Source of the DNA: Microbispora sp. NBC_01189
Lineage (GTDB): Bacteria > Actinomycetota > Actinomycetes > Streptosporangiales > Streptosporangiaceae
NCBI RefSeq assembly: GCF_036010665.1
Contig: NZ_CP108581.1
Coordinates: forward strand, 3,515,501-3,579,500
DNA length: 64,000 nucleotides
Reading direction: 5' to 3'
Positions 24,637 through 31,192 of this stretch are shown piece by piece; position 1 is the stretch's first letter, and every line of letters begins with the position of its first letter. The notes under the pieces were generated by a model. The model made no database searches. It saw nothing but the letters and a program-made list of their open reading frames with translations, and was not told where the DNA came from. A program made the translations under genes and the position numbers.

Positions 24637-24652
24637 AAAGTGATATCACTTT
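24637..24652. promoter_or_regulatory. Perfect 16-bp palindrome upstream of the SPFH operon
   Basis: AAAGTGATATCACTTT is fully self-complementary and lies 36 bp before the SPFH start, in an AT-rich pocket of an otherwise GC-rich region. It is a probable operator; binding by the RHH protein of the same operon is inference. Confidence 0.7.
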
Positions 24653-24715
24653 TGCCTACGGTCGCCCATCGCCGTTTTCGCCGTGCCTCGTTCGCCGTGC
24701 CTCTTTCGCCGTCGC

Positions 24716-25705
24716 TCAGGCCGTTCCGCTCACGGTGACGACGACCTTGCCGCCCGGGTGTCCTCCGGTGAGGTGGCGGATCGCGTCGGGCGCGGCGGCG
24801 AGGGGACAGACACGGTCGATCACCGGGGTGACGGCGCCGGACTCGACGAGCCGGGTCAGTTCCTCCAGGTGCTCGGCCCGCTCCCGGCTCATCACCGGGC
24901 GCAGCCGCTGACCGACGAACATCGACAGCAGTGGCGCCCGGAACGTGCGTCCCATGCCGCCGGTGAAGCGGTACGCGGTGTGCCCGCCGCCGACGATCAC
25001 CAGCGTGCCGTGCGGGGTCAGGGCGCGGCGCAGCAGGGACAGCGGCCGGTTGCCCGCGGTGTCGATGACGACGTCGTAACGCGGCCCGTCCCGGTCGACC
25101 TCCTCTCGGGCGTAGTCGACGACGTCGTCCGCGCCGAGCGACCGCACGAGTCCGGCCTTCGCCGCCGAGCACACGCCGGTGACGCTCGCGCCGTACGCCT
25201 TGGCGATCTGCACGGCGAACGACCCCACGCCTCCCGCCGCGCCGATGACCAGCACCCGCTGCCCCGATCGGACGCGGGCGACGTCGCGGACGGCCTGCAG
25301 CGCCGTCATGCCGGAGACCGGCACCGCGGCGGCCTGCTCGAACGTGAGGCCGGCCGGCTTCGGCGCGAGCCTGCCCTGCCGCGCCCTCGCGAACTCCGCG
25401 TACGAGCCGCTCTCGCAGGTGCCGTACACCTCCTGACCCGGCCGGAACCGGGTCACGCGGGCGCCGACGGCCGCCACCACTCCGGCCAGGTCACGGCCCC
25501 GGACCGGGACCTTCGGCCGGCGCACCCCGAAGCCCGCGAGGCGCATGAGGTACGGCCGGCCGGTCATGAGGACCCACACGCCGGGGTCCACGGCGGCGGC
25601 GCGGACCTCGACGAGCACCTCCTCGTCCCCGATGGACGGCCGGTCGACGTCACGCGGTTCGAGCACGTCGGCCGGGCCGTACGCGTCCTGGACGATGGCT
25701 TTCAT
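24716..25705 (-). CDS. NAD(P)-dependent alcohol dehydrogenase / quinone oxidoreductase (MDR family)
   Basis: A 329-residue zinc-independent-type medium-chain dehydrogenase. It has an N-terminal GroES-like domain (MKAIVQDAYGPADVLEPRDV, then VKVPVRGRDLAGVVAAVG) and a Rossmann domain with VLVIGAAGGVGSFAVQIAKA and LGADDVVDY. The catalytic-zinc Cys/His pair is not evident, which fits the quinone-oxidoreductase-like branch. The start overlaps the stop of the HTH gene (ATGA), so it is the third gene of a coupled operon: membrane protein, HTH regulator, dehydrogenase. The substrate is unknown, probably a small quinone or enone. Confidence 0.88.
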   Translation of the reverse strand: MKAIVQDAYGPADVLEPRDVDRPSIGDEEVLVEVRAAAVDPGVWVLMTGRPYLMRLAGFGVRRPKVPVRGRDLAGVVAAVGARVTRFRPGQEVYGTCESGSYAEFARARQGRLAPKPAGLTFEQAAAVPVSGMTALQAVRDVARVRSGQRVLVIGAAGGVGSFAVQIAKAYGASVTGVCSAAKAGLVRSLGADDVVDYAREEVDRDGPRYDVVIDTAGNRPLSLLRRALTPHGTLVIVGGGHTAYRFTGGMGRTFRAPLLSMFVGQRLRPVMSRERAEHLEELTRLVESGAVTPVIDRVCPLAAAPDAIRHLTGGHPGGKVVVTVSGTA

Positions 25706-25935
25706 GGCGTTTCCTCCGGGGATTCGGGGTACTGGAACACGTCGTCGAGCGGAACGCCGAACACACGGGCGATCCGGAAGGCCATCTCCAGGGACGGCGA
25801 GTATCGGCCCTGTTCGATGGCGATGAGGGTCTGCCGGGTCACGCCGATGCGCTCGGCGAGCTCGGCCTGGGTCATCTCGTCGTGCGTGAACCGCAGCGTG
25901 CGGATGCGGTTGGTCACGCGGGTCGGCTTCACCAT
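25702..25935 (-). CDS. Small XRE-family helix-turn-helix regulator
   Basis: A 77-residue protein made almost entirely of one helix-turn-helix (LRFTHDEMTQAELAERIGVT then RQTLIAIEQGRYSPSLEMAF), closing with VPLDDVFQYPE. This compact type usually pairs with a DUF2178-like or other small membrane protein. Its ATG overlaps the end of the upstream membrane gene by seven bases and its stop overlaps the next ATG. Autoregulation through the ATCTTTGAC direct repeats before the operon is likely. Confidence 0.85.
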   Translation of the reverse strand: MVKPTRVTNRIRTLRFTHDEMTQAELAERIGVTRQTLIAIEQGRYSPSLEMAFRIARVFGVPLDDVFQYPESPEETP

Positions 25936-26357
25936 TCCGGAAGGCTCCTGCGATAGGCGACGACCTTGGCGATCCCGGCGAGGACCGCCGACAGCACGAA
26001 GCAGAGGTAGACCACGTTGGCGATCCAGAACCGGTCCCACCCGGCCATCGCCATGAGCATCGCGGCCACCGCGCCGATGACGACGAACGCCTGGCCGACG
26101 TGGTCGCCGAACCGCCCGATCTCCCGGTCACGCGCGTCCTGCACGCGGGAGGCGCGGGGGTTCACGATCGCCATCCCGATCTCGGCCGCGATCGTGGCGG
26201 CGATGGCCCCGCCGACCGACCACAGCAGGGCGGCGGTGTACGGCACGTCCGGTAACGGGCCTCCGTCCACCCGTCTGAGGACGACAACGACGTACGCCGC
26301 GTAGGCGAGCACGGCGACGACCAGCCTGATCCAGGCGCGCTTCTCCAGGTGAGTCAT
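25929..26357 (-). CDS. Small four-helix membrane protein paired with an HTH regulator
   Basis: A 142-residue integral membrane protein. The ATG at 26357 (MTHLEKRAWI) has GAGAGGAG upstream. Four hydrophobic segments are seen: about residues 10-30, 42-62, 80-105 and 112-130. The layout, with a charged loop VNPRASRVQDARDREIGRFG between helices 2 and 3, resembles DUF2178-type proteins that accompany small XRE regulators. The partner HTH gene overlaps it by seven bases. Such membrane proteins may hold or tune the regulator, but this is not shown here. Confidence 0.65.
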   Translation of the reverse strand: MTHLEKRAWIRLVVAVLAYAAYVVVVLRRVDGGPLPDVPYTAALLWSVGGAIAATIAAEIGMAIVNPRASRVQDARDREIGRFGDHVGQAFVVIGAVAAMLMAMAGWDRFWIANVVYLCFVLSAVLAGIAKVVAYRRSLPEW

Positions 26358-26381
26358 GACCGACTCCTCTCGATGTCCAAC

Positions 26382-26415
26382 ATCTTTGACATCTCCAAGG
26401 TAGCCAATCTTTGAC
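26382..26415 (-). promoter_or_regulatory. Direct repeats ATCTTTGAC upstream of the HTH/membrane operon
   Basis: Two identical 9-mers at 26382-26390 and 26407-26415, 25 bp apart (about two and a half helical turns), lie just before the first gene of the operon. They are the only AT-rich stretch around and may be the binding sites of the XRE regulator encoded in the operon. Confidence 0.5.
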
Positions 26416-26450
26416 TTCATGTACAGGATTTTTTACACGACTCCGGATGG

Positions 26451-27668
26451 CTACGGCCGCGGGCGGCTGAGGGGGCGGGGGAGCGTGCCGCGCAGGCGGG
26501 GGCCGTGCCTGCGCCACCAGGCCCGCGCCCAGGCCACCTGGAACGCGAGCGCGGCCAGCAGCACCGCCGCGGCGTCCAGGACGGGGAGGAGCCCGGCGGG
26601 GGTGAGGAGCGCGCGCACGGCCCGGCCGAGCAGGACGAGCGTCGCGGGCAGCGTGACCGCGAACGCCGTCCCGAGGCAGACCGCGGTGCCCACGACCAGC
26701 AGCACCGCGTACGCCCGGAGGCTGCGGCGCTCCCGCCGGGGCAGCCCGGCGAGCGGGTCGGGCTCCGTACGGCCGAGCAGCCGGAGCGCCAGATGCCGCG
26801 CGCAGGCGGTGGCGTCGCCGTACATGTTCCGGCAGCCGGTCAGGTCCTGCAGCAGGAAGTAGACGTCGGTGCGCATGAACACCAGGAACTGGGTGGTCAG
26901 CATCGACACCGAGGTCAGCGTGACGAGGGACAGCACGGTGTGCCGGCCCAGGACGGCGGCCAGGATGACCGCGGCCGAGCAGGCCGCGGCGTCCACGGCC
27001 ATCCCGGCGAGGTAGACCGTCAGGCGGACGCGCCGGCCGGCCAGCCAGATCCCGGACACCTCGGTCTGGACGGCCAGGAACTGCAACCGGGTGCCCAGGC
27101 GGATCCGGCCCGGCACCCCGGCCGCCCTGGCGGTCGACAGATGCGCCATCTCGTGCAGGAAGATCAGCGTCCAGCCGACGGCGATCTCCGAGAGCAGGAC
27201 GAGCGTGCCGTGCTCGGACCACACCAGGTCGTGCCAGCCCGGCAACGTCTCGCGCCTGATCACCGCGGTCACGGCTCCGGCGGCGACCAGGCCGGCGACC
27301 GCCGTGTGGAGCAGCGGGCTCAGCGTCCACCGCACGTGGCGGGCGCGCAGCCGGGGGAACGTCGGCCGCTCGGGCAGGGTGGCCGGCCCGCCCGGCCCCT
27401 CCAGGAAACCGAGCTCGCCGAGGGCGCGGACGAAGTCGCGCACGTCGAGGTCGGCGCCCGTCTCGCCGCGCAGTCGCCGTTCGGCCTCCTCGACGGTCGC
27501 GCCCTCCATCAGCAGCCTGATGGCCCGCATCCCCTCGTACGGCACGGCGGCGAACTCCTGCCCGTCCGGGCGGCCGACGATCCACTGGGACCCGTCCCGC
27601 CGGAACGCGAGGTCACGCAGCCGGATCCGGGTCCCGTCCGCCGCCCGCCGCCCGGCGTCCTGGCTCAT
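26451..27668 (-). CDS. Membrane M50-type metalloprotease with N-terminal PqqD-like domain (RiPP maturation/export candidate)
   Basis: A 405-residue membrane protein. The ATG at 27668 has GGAGG five bases upstream. Residues 13-91 look like a PqqD-like leader-binding fold (RIRLRDLAFRRDGSQWIVGR ... VEEAERRLRGETGADLDVRD, ELGFLEG). From about 115 the protein has six to eight membrane helices. The zinc motif HEMAH is at 172-176 (IFLHEMAHLSTA), with a later acidic site at FMRTDVYFLLQDLTG (Asp268, Asp275). This is the layout of M50/S2P-like proteases found in RiPP clusters, where they cut or handle the modified peptide at the membrane. It follows the DUF6879 gene by 43 bp, in the same orientation as the precursor and E1 genes. 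Confidence 0.8.
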   Translation of the reverse strand: MSQDAGRRAADGTRIRLRDLAFRRDGSQWIVGRPDGQEFAAVPYEGMRAIRLLMEGATVEEAERRLRGETGADLDVRDFVRALGELGFLEGPGGPATLPERPTFPRLRARHVRWTLSPLLHTAVAGLVAAGAVTAVIRRETLPGWHDLVWSEHGTLVLLSEIAVGWTLIFLHEMAHLSTARAAGVPGRIRLGTRLQFLAVQTEVSGIWLAGRRVRLTVYLAGMAVDAAACSAAVILAAVLGRHTVLSLVTLTSVSMLTTQFLVFMRTDVYFLLQDLTGCRNMYGDATACARHLALRLLGRTEPDPLAGLPRRERRSLRAYAVLLVVGTAVCLGTAFAVTLPATLVLLGRAVRALLTPAGLLPVLDAAAVLLAALAFQVAWARAWWRRHGPRLRGTLPRPLSRPRP

Positions 27669-27711
27669 CGCGGCCTCCAGGCGTGCGACCGGGGGTCAGG
27701 GGGTCAGGGGG

Positions 27712-28353
27712 TCAGCGGCGGAAGGTGCCGCGCGACCGGGAGGAGACGGCGGGAGGCGGCAGTGTGAGGACCTCCCGCTCGACGTACGACCGCACGTCCT
27801 CCCCCCGCTCGTAGAGCGTTCCGATCGCGGTGCGGCAGCGGCCGGCGAGGCGCGGGTCGGTGACGCGCCGGGCGCCGACGTGCTCGCCGATCTCGTCGTA
27901 CAGCACCTCGTAGAGCAGCGACGGGCCGACCACGACGATCTCGGGGAGCGGCGCGGTGCGCTCGAACTCCCGTACGGCGCCGGCGGGGAGCACCCGCGGC
28001 CGCTCGCCGGCGGCCGCCCGGACGGCCAGGACGCGCAGTTCCCACTGGAGATAGGGGGTGAGCGGGGTCTCCACGACGCGGAGCCTGCGGGTCTCCGGGT
28101 GGGTCCGGTAGTAGCCGGTGAGAGGCTCCCGCATCTCCGCGATCAGGGCGAGGGAACGTTCCCAGTCGCCGGCCATCATCGCCCGCCAGCTGGGGACCTC
28201 GGGCTCGTGGAACTCCTGGGCGCGTTCGAGCTTCCACACCACACCGGGGGCCCGGTCGAACTCCTCGGCGAACTCGGCCTGGTAGGCGCCGGCGGGCAGC
28301 GTCCGCGCGTCGGCCTGCCGTACGTCGTCAAAGATGGTGCGGGTGGAGTCCAC
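27712..28353 (-). CDS. DUF6879-like protein in the RiPP-type cluster
   Basis: A 213-residue soluble protein starting at GTG 28353, with GGAGGGAAGG upstream. The middle has the pattern that I associate with DUF6879: WKLERAQEFHEPEVPSWRAM, then RRLRVVETPLTPYLQWELRV, and a late acidic strand EIVVVGPSLLYEVLYDEIGE. DUF6879 proteins are common in actinomycetes and lack a known reaction; many lie next to HTH or secondary-metabolite genes. The first 25 residues and the C-terminal tail (LPPPAVSSRSRGTFRR) are basic or flexible. Its place between the precursor and the protease suggests a role in peptide modification or regulation, which is inference. Confidence 0.6.
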   Translation of the reverse strand: MDSTRTIFDDVRQADARTLPAGAYQAEFAEEFDRAPGVVWKLERAQEFHEPEVPSWRAMMAGDWERSLALIAEMREPLTGYYRTHPETRRLRVVETPLTPYLQWELRVLAVRAAAGERPRVLPAGAVREFERTAPLPEIVVVGPSLLYEVLYDEIGEHVGARRVTDPRLAGRCRTAIGTLYERGEDVRSYVEREVLTLPPPAVSSRSRGTFRR

Positions 28354-28452
28354 CCTTCCCTCCTTCGGGCCGTCCGTCGGGGTGCGGGGCAGGGCCGGGG
28401 CAGGGCCGGTACGGGGCCGGTACGGCGGCGCCGTGCGGGAGCGACCGCCGGC

Positions 28453-28487
28453 GGCGTGCGGGCGCTCCCGCTGCGCGCCCGCACGCC
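28453..28487 (-). terminator. Hairpin just after the precursor gene (attenuator/terminator candidate)
   Basis: Perfect 12-bp arms (GGCGTGCGGGCG and its complement) with an 11-base loop lie 20 bp after the precursor stop in the reading direction. Partial terminators in this place are common in peptide clusters, since they give more precursor than enzyme mRNA. Confidence 0.55.
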
Positions 28488-28506
28488 ACGGTGCCGGGAC
28501 CGGCGG

Positions 28507-28632
28507 TCAGTTGCCGACGCTGTTGCTGGCGTTCGTCGTCTCGATCTTGTCGAGCAGCCGGATTGTGATCTTCGTCTTGACCGGTGCGGCCGCCTCGTCG
28601 GCGGTCTCGATGTCGGGCTCGTTGGGGTTCAT
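28507..28632 (-). CDS. Putative RiPP precursor peptide, 41 residues, ending in Asn
   Basis: The ATG at 28632 has a clear GAGAGGAA Shine-Dalgarno five to six bases upstream, better than the longer frame from 28704. The 41 residues divide into an acidic start (MNPNEPDIETADEAAAPVKT), a hydrophobic leader-like stretch (KITIRLLDKIETT) and a polar tail NASNSVGN ending in Asn. There is no signal peptide, no Cys, and no membrane segment, as expected for a ribosomal peptide whose leader is bound by a PqqD-like domain. It lies directly after the E1-like gene and before a hairpin. A C-terminal Asn is the residue modified in microcin C-type peptides by E1-like MccB. Function as a precursor is inference from size and context. 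Confidence 0.65.
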   Translation of the reverse strand: MNPNEPDIETADEAAAPVKTKITIRLLDKIETTNASNSVGN

Positions 28633-28749
28633 CCGGTTCCTCTCGTGGGTGAGGGACAGGGATGTTCTCGCGAGAACGCGTTCAGCATTCGCCGCCGTCG
28701 CCACGCAGTCAAGGATTGTGTCAATTCCTTCTGGTAAGCGCCGTTTCGG

Positions 28750-29859
28750 TCATGCCGGGGAAATGCGCTCCGTCGCATCGAAACGGGCGCGTATCCCTGT
28801 CCCGCAGACCGGGCAGCTGGGGCGGGGTGGATGGCTGACCCACACGAGGTGGTCCGCGGCGAGCAGGTTGACTCCCCGGATGACGCCGACCGGCGGCGCG
28901 GACACCCCGGTCAGCAGCCCGATCAGCGCGTGGGCGACGAACTGCCCGGACAGGCCCGCCGATGTGGCGATCACTCCCGGCCCGCCGAGGTCCACCGGCG
29001 TACCCGGGCGGCGCCGGGCCTCCTCGCCGTCGCACAGGCACTCGTAGCAGGTGCCGGCCTCCGGGGTGAAGCAGCCCACGGTGACCAGCGGTCCGCTGTA
29101 TCCGCCGCCCACCCACGGGATCCGGGCCGCGGCGCAGGCGCGGTTGGCCCACACCCTGATGCCGTGCCCGTCCGGCCGGTCCGCGCAGAGGGCGAGCGCG
29201 TCGTAGCCCGCGATCAGCGTGTCGAGTTCGCGGCGGCTGCCTACGCGCCGCCGGTCGCCGGTGACGGTGATGTCGGAGTTGACGCCACGCAGCCGCGCGA
29301 CGGCCGCCTCCGCCTTCGGCCGCCCCACGTCGGCCTCGCCGTACAGCACCTGGCGGTTGAGGTTCGACAGCTCGACCAGGTCGGGATCCACGCAGTGGAG
29401 CTCGCCGACGCCCGCGGCGGCGAGGGCCCACGCCGCGTGGCTGCCCGTGCCGCCCAGCCCCAGCACCACCACCCGCGCCTTCTTGAGCCGGAGCTGCACC
29501 TCCCAGCTGCGCGGGTCCGGGCCGACCACCCGGAAGAACGCGTGGTTCCTGCTGTACCGGTCGAGCTCCCGCTCGCTCAGCGCGGCGGGCGGCGCGGTGG
29601 CGGCGTCCTCCACGTATCGGGTCGCGACGAGTTGCTCGACGACAGACTCGGCGTCCGGCAACTCCGGATGGGCGAGGCGGAGCCGGTCGGCGATGTCCTC
29701 GCGGGAGCGGGTGCCGTCCATCAGGCACAGGGCGGTCCAGACCCAACCGCGGGGGTCCTCGATCTCGGCGGCGATTCCGTGAATCTCGCCGCCGATGCGA
29801 ATGGTGCCGTCCTCGTACCGGTGGGGCCGGTGCTCGTATTTCACCCGGGGCAGGCGCAC
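28750..29859 (-). CDS. E1-like (ThiF/MccB-fold) adenylating enzyme with N-terminal RRE-like extension
   Basis: A 369-residue enzyme. The N-terminal ~90 residues (RIGGEIHGIAAEIEDPRGWV ... ADRLRLAHPELPDAESVVEQ) have the winged pattern of PqqD/RRE domains. The adenylating domain follows: P-loop-like VVLGLGGTGSHAAW (GLGGTG 134-139), VDPD (158-160), SNLNRQ (165-170), GRPKAEAA with Lys182, and ALCADRPDG with Asp227. Two CxxC pairs (Cys271/274 and Cys349/352) form the structural zinc site. This fits MccB and TOMM-type ThiF proteins, which adenylate a peptide C-terminus or act on a bound leader. No YcaO gene is nearby. The GTG at 29859 lacks a Shine-Dalgarno; a promoter at 29869-29896 suggests a leaderless mRNA. 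Confidence 0.82.
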   Translation of the reverse strand: MRLPRVKYEHRPHRYEDGTIRIGGEIHGIAAEIEDPRGWVWTALCLMDGTRSREDIADRLRLAHPELPDAESVVEQLVATRYVEDAATAPPAALSERELDRYSRNHAFFRVVGPDPRSWEVQLRLKKARVVVLGLGGTGSHAAWALAAAGVGELHCVDPDLVELSNLNRQVLYGEADVGRPKAEAAVARLRGVNSDITVTGDRRRVGSRRELDTLIAGYDALALCADRPDGHGIRVWANRACAAARIPWVGGGYSGPLVTVGCFTPEAGTCYECLCDGEEARRRPGTPVDLGGPGVIATSAGLSGQFVAHALIGLLTGVSAPPVGVIRGVNLLAADHLVWVSHPPRPSCPVCGTGIRARFDATERISPA

Positions 29860-29868
29860 GAGTCGAGC

Positions 29869-29896
29869 ATTACTGCCCGGTCACTTATCCGGTCAA
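29869..29896 (-). promoter_or_regulatory. Predicted promoter of the E1-like gene, leaderless
   Basis: On the minus strand TTGACC (29891-29896) and AGTAAT (29869-29874) are separated by 16 bp. The -10 ends nine bases before the GTG at 29859, so transcription would start at or near the start codon. This fits the missing ribosome site. The promoter would drive the whole putative RiPP unit. Confidence 0.5.
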
Positions 29897-30054
29897 TAGC
29901 CGATTCGGCATAATCGGGATATGGGGTACGGCCAGAAAAGGTTACGGCCGGCTCTTTCTCTCCCGGTGTCGCCGCCTGTCAGCGGACGGCGGCGCGCGGC
30001 GCCCCGGGCGCCGAGACGACGGGAAACCGCGCCGCCGGGCATACGTTGTAGGCG

Positions 30055-31083
30055 ATGAACGATCAGCGTGCCCGTACCAGTCGTGTCCCGTTCCGCTCCG
30101 TGTCGCGGCGTCCGCGCCTGCTCGCCGGTCTGCTCGCCTGCGGGCTCGCCGGACTGGTCTCGCTGTCCGGCTGCGCCGGCGCGCGGGGCGAGGGCTCGCC
30201 GGCGGTCTCCGGCGGGGCCGAGGCTCCGGCGGCCTCCGCTACGCCGCCGGAGCGGCCCTCCGGAGACCCGTCCGCGCCGACGACGCCGGAGCAGTCGCCG
30301 CCCGCGGAGCCACAGGCGGAGCCGCCCGCGCCCGACGCGAAGATCCCCAAGGACCCCGCCGCGCTGGCCGGGGCGCTCACCCGGACGACCGCGCTGCTGC
30401 GGGACGCCGTCGACGACTGGAGACGTACGGGGGACCCCGCGAAGGGCCAGGCCCCCGAGCCCGTGGTCCTGCTCGCCCTGTACGAGCAGCGCCTCTACCG
30501 TCATCTGGCCCGCCACTCCGATGTCGCGTCCCGCACCTACGGCAGGCTGCCGAAGGATCAGGCCGCGCGGGCGCGGGACAACGTGACGGCCGTACGCGAC
30601 CTGCTGTCCCTCGCCCACCCCGTGAGCGGGCCGGTGAAGTTCCGCATCGAGCCGCCCGAACCGGCGGACGTCCTGCTCGACGGCTTCCGCCGGGCCGGGC
30701 GCCGGTTCGGGATCGACTGGCAGGTGCTGGCCGCGGTCATGCTCGTGGAGACGAAGTTCGGCCGGGTCCGGTCGCCGAGCTACGTGGGCGCCAAGGGGCC
30801 GATGCAGTTCATGCCCGGCACCTGGAAGGCGTACGGGATGGGCGGCGACATCGACGACACCACGGACGCCCTGCTCGCCGCGGCCAACTATCTGCACGCG
30901 TCCGGGGCGCCGGGCGACTACCGGCGGGCGCTGTACGCCTACAACCACTCCCAGGCGTACGTCGACGCCGTCCTGTTGCACGCACGCCAGATGAAGCGGG
31001 ACATCAGGAACTACTACGCCTACTACAACTGGCAGGTGTACGTGATCACGACGAAGGGCGAGCGGCGGCTGAGCGGCCCCTGA
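30055..31083 (+). CDS. Lipoprotein lytic transglycosylase (SLT family)
   Basis: A 342-residue exported lipoprotein. The signal ends in LAGLVSLSGC with lipobox Cys40. A long Pro/Ala-rich linker (about 41-95) spans the wall, followed by a helical region and a lysozyme-like transglycosylase domain at about 205-325. The catalytic Glu is in VMLVETKFGR (Glu232), with the family motif YVGAKGPMQFMPGTWKAYG and a closing ALYAYNHSQAYVDAV. Such enzymes cleave peptidoglycan with formation of 1,6-anhydro-MurNAc. It is divergent from the E1-like gene across a 195-bp gap and probably unrelated to the peptide cluster. Confidence 0.88.
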   Translation: MNDQRARTSRVPFRSVSRRPRLLAGLLACGLAGLVSLSGCAGARGEGSPAVSGGAEAPAASATPPERPSGDPSAPTTPEQSPPAEPQAEPPAPDAKIPKDPAALAGALTRTTALLRDAVDDWRRTGDPAKGQAPEPVVLLALYEQRLYRHLARHSDVASRTYGRLPKDQAARARDNVTAVRDLLSLAHPVSGPVKFRIEPPEPADVLLDGFRRAGRRFGIDWQVLAAVMLVETKFGRVRSPSYVGAKGPMQFMPGTWKAYGMGGDIDDTTDALLAAANYLHASGAPGDYRRALYAYNHSQAYVDAVLLHARQMKRDIRNYYAYYNWQVYVITTKGERRLSGP

Positions 31084-31192
31084 CGGCGGGGCGGCGGCCT
31101 TCTCACCCACATTTCGCCCTGACTCGATGTAACCAATGCCGCCTTCCGAGCGACTGATCCTTTGGGGCCCAATCGCGGCGGGGAGGCCGGCT

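Noticed and set aside
28507-28704. Longer 65-residue version of the precursor peptide
   Set aside because: The extra 24 residues have no ribosome site and look non-coding, while ATG 28632 has a clear GAGAGGAA site.
28750-29859. TOMM (thiazole/oxazole) cyclodehydratase interpretation of the E1-like gene
   Set aside because: There is no YcaO gene or dehydrogenase nearby, and the candidate peptide tail has no Cys and few Ser/Thr.
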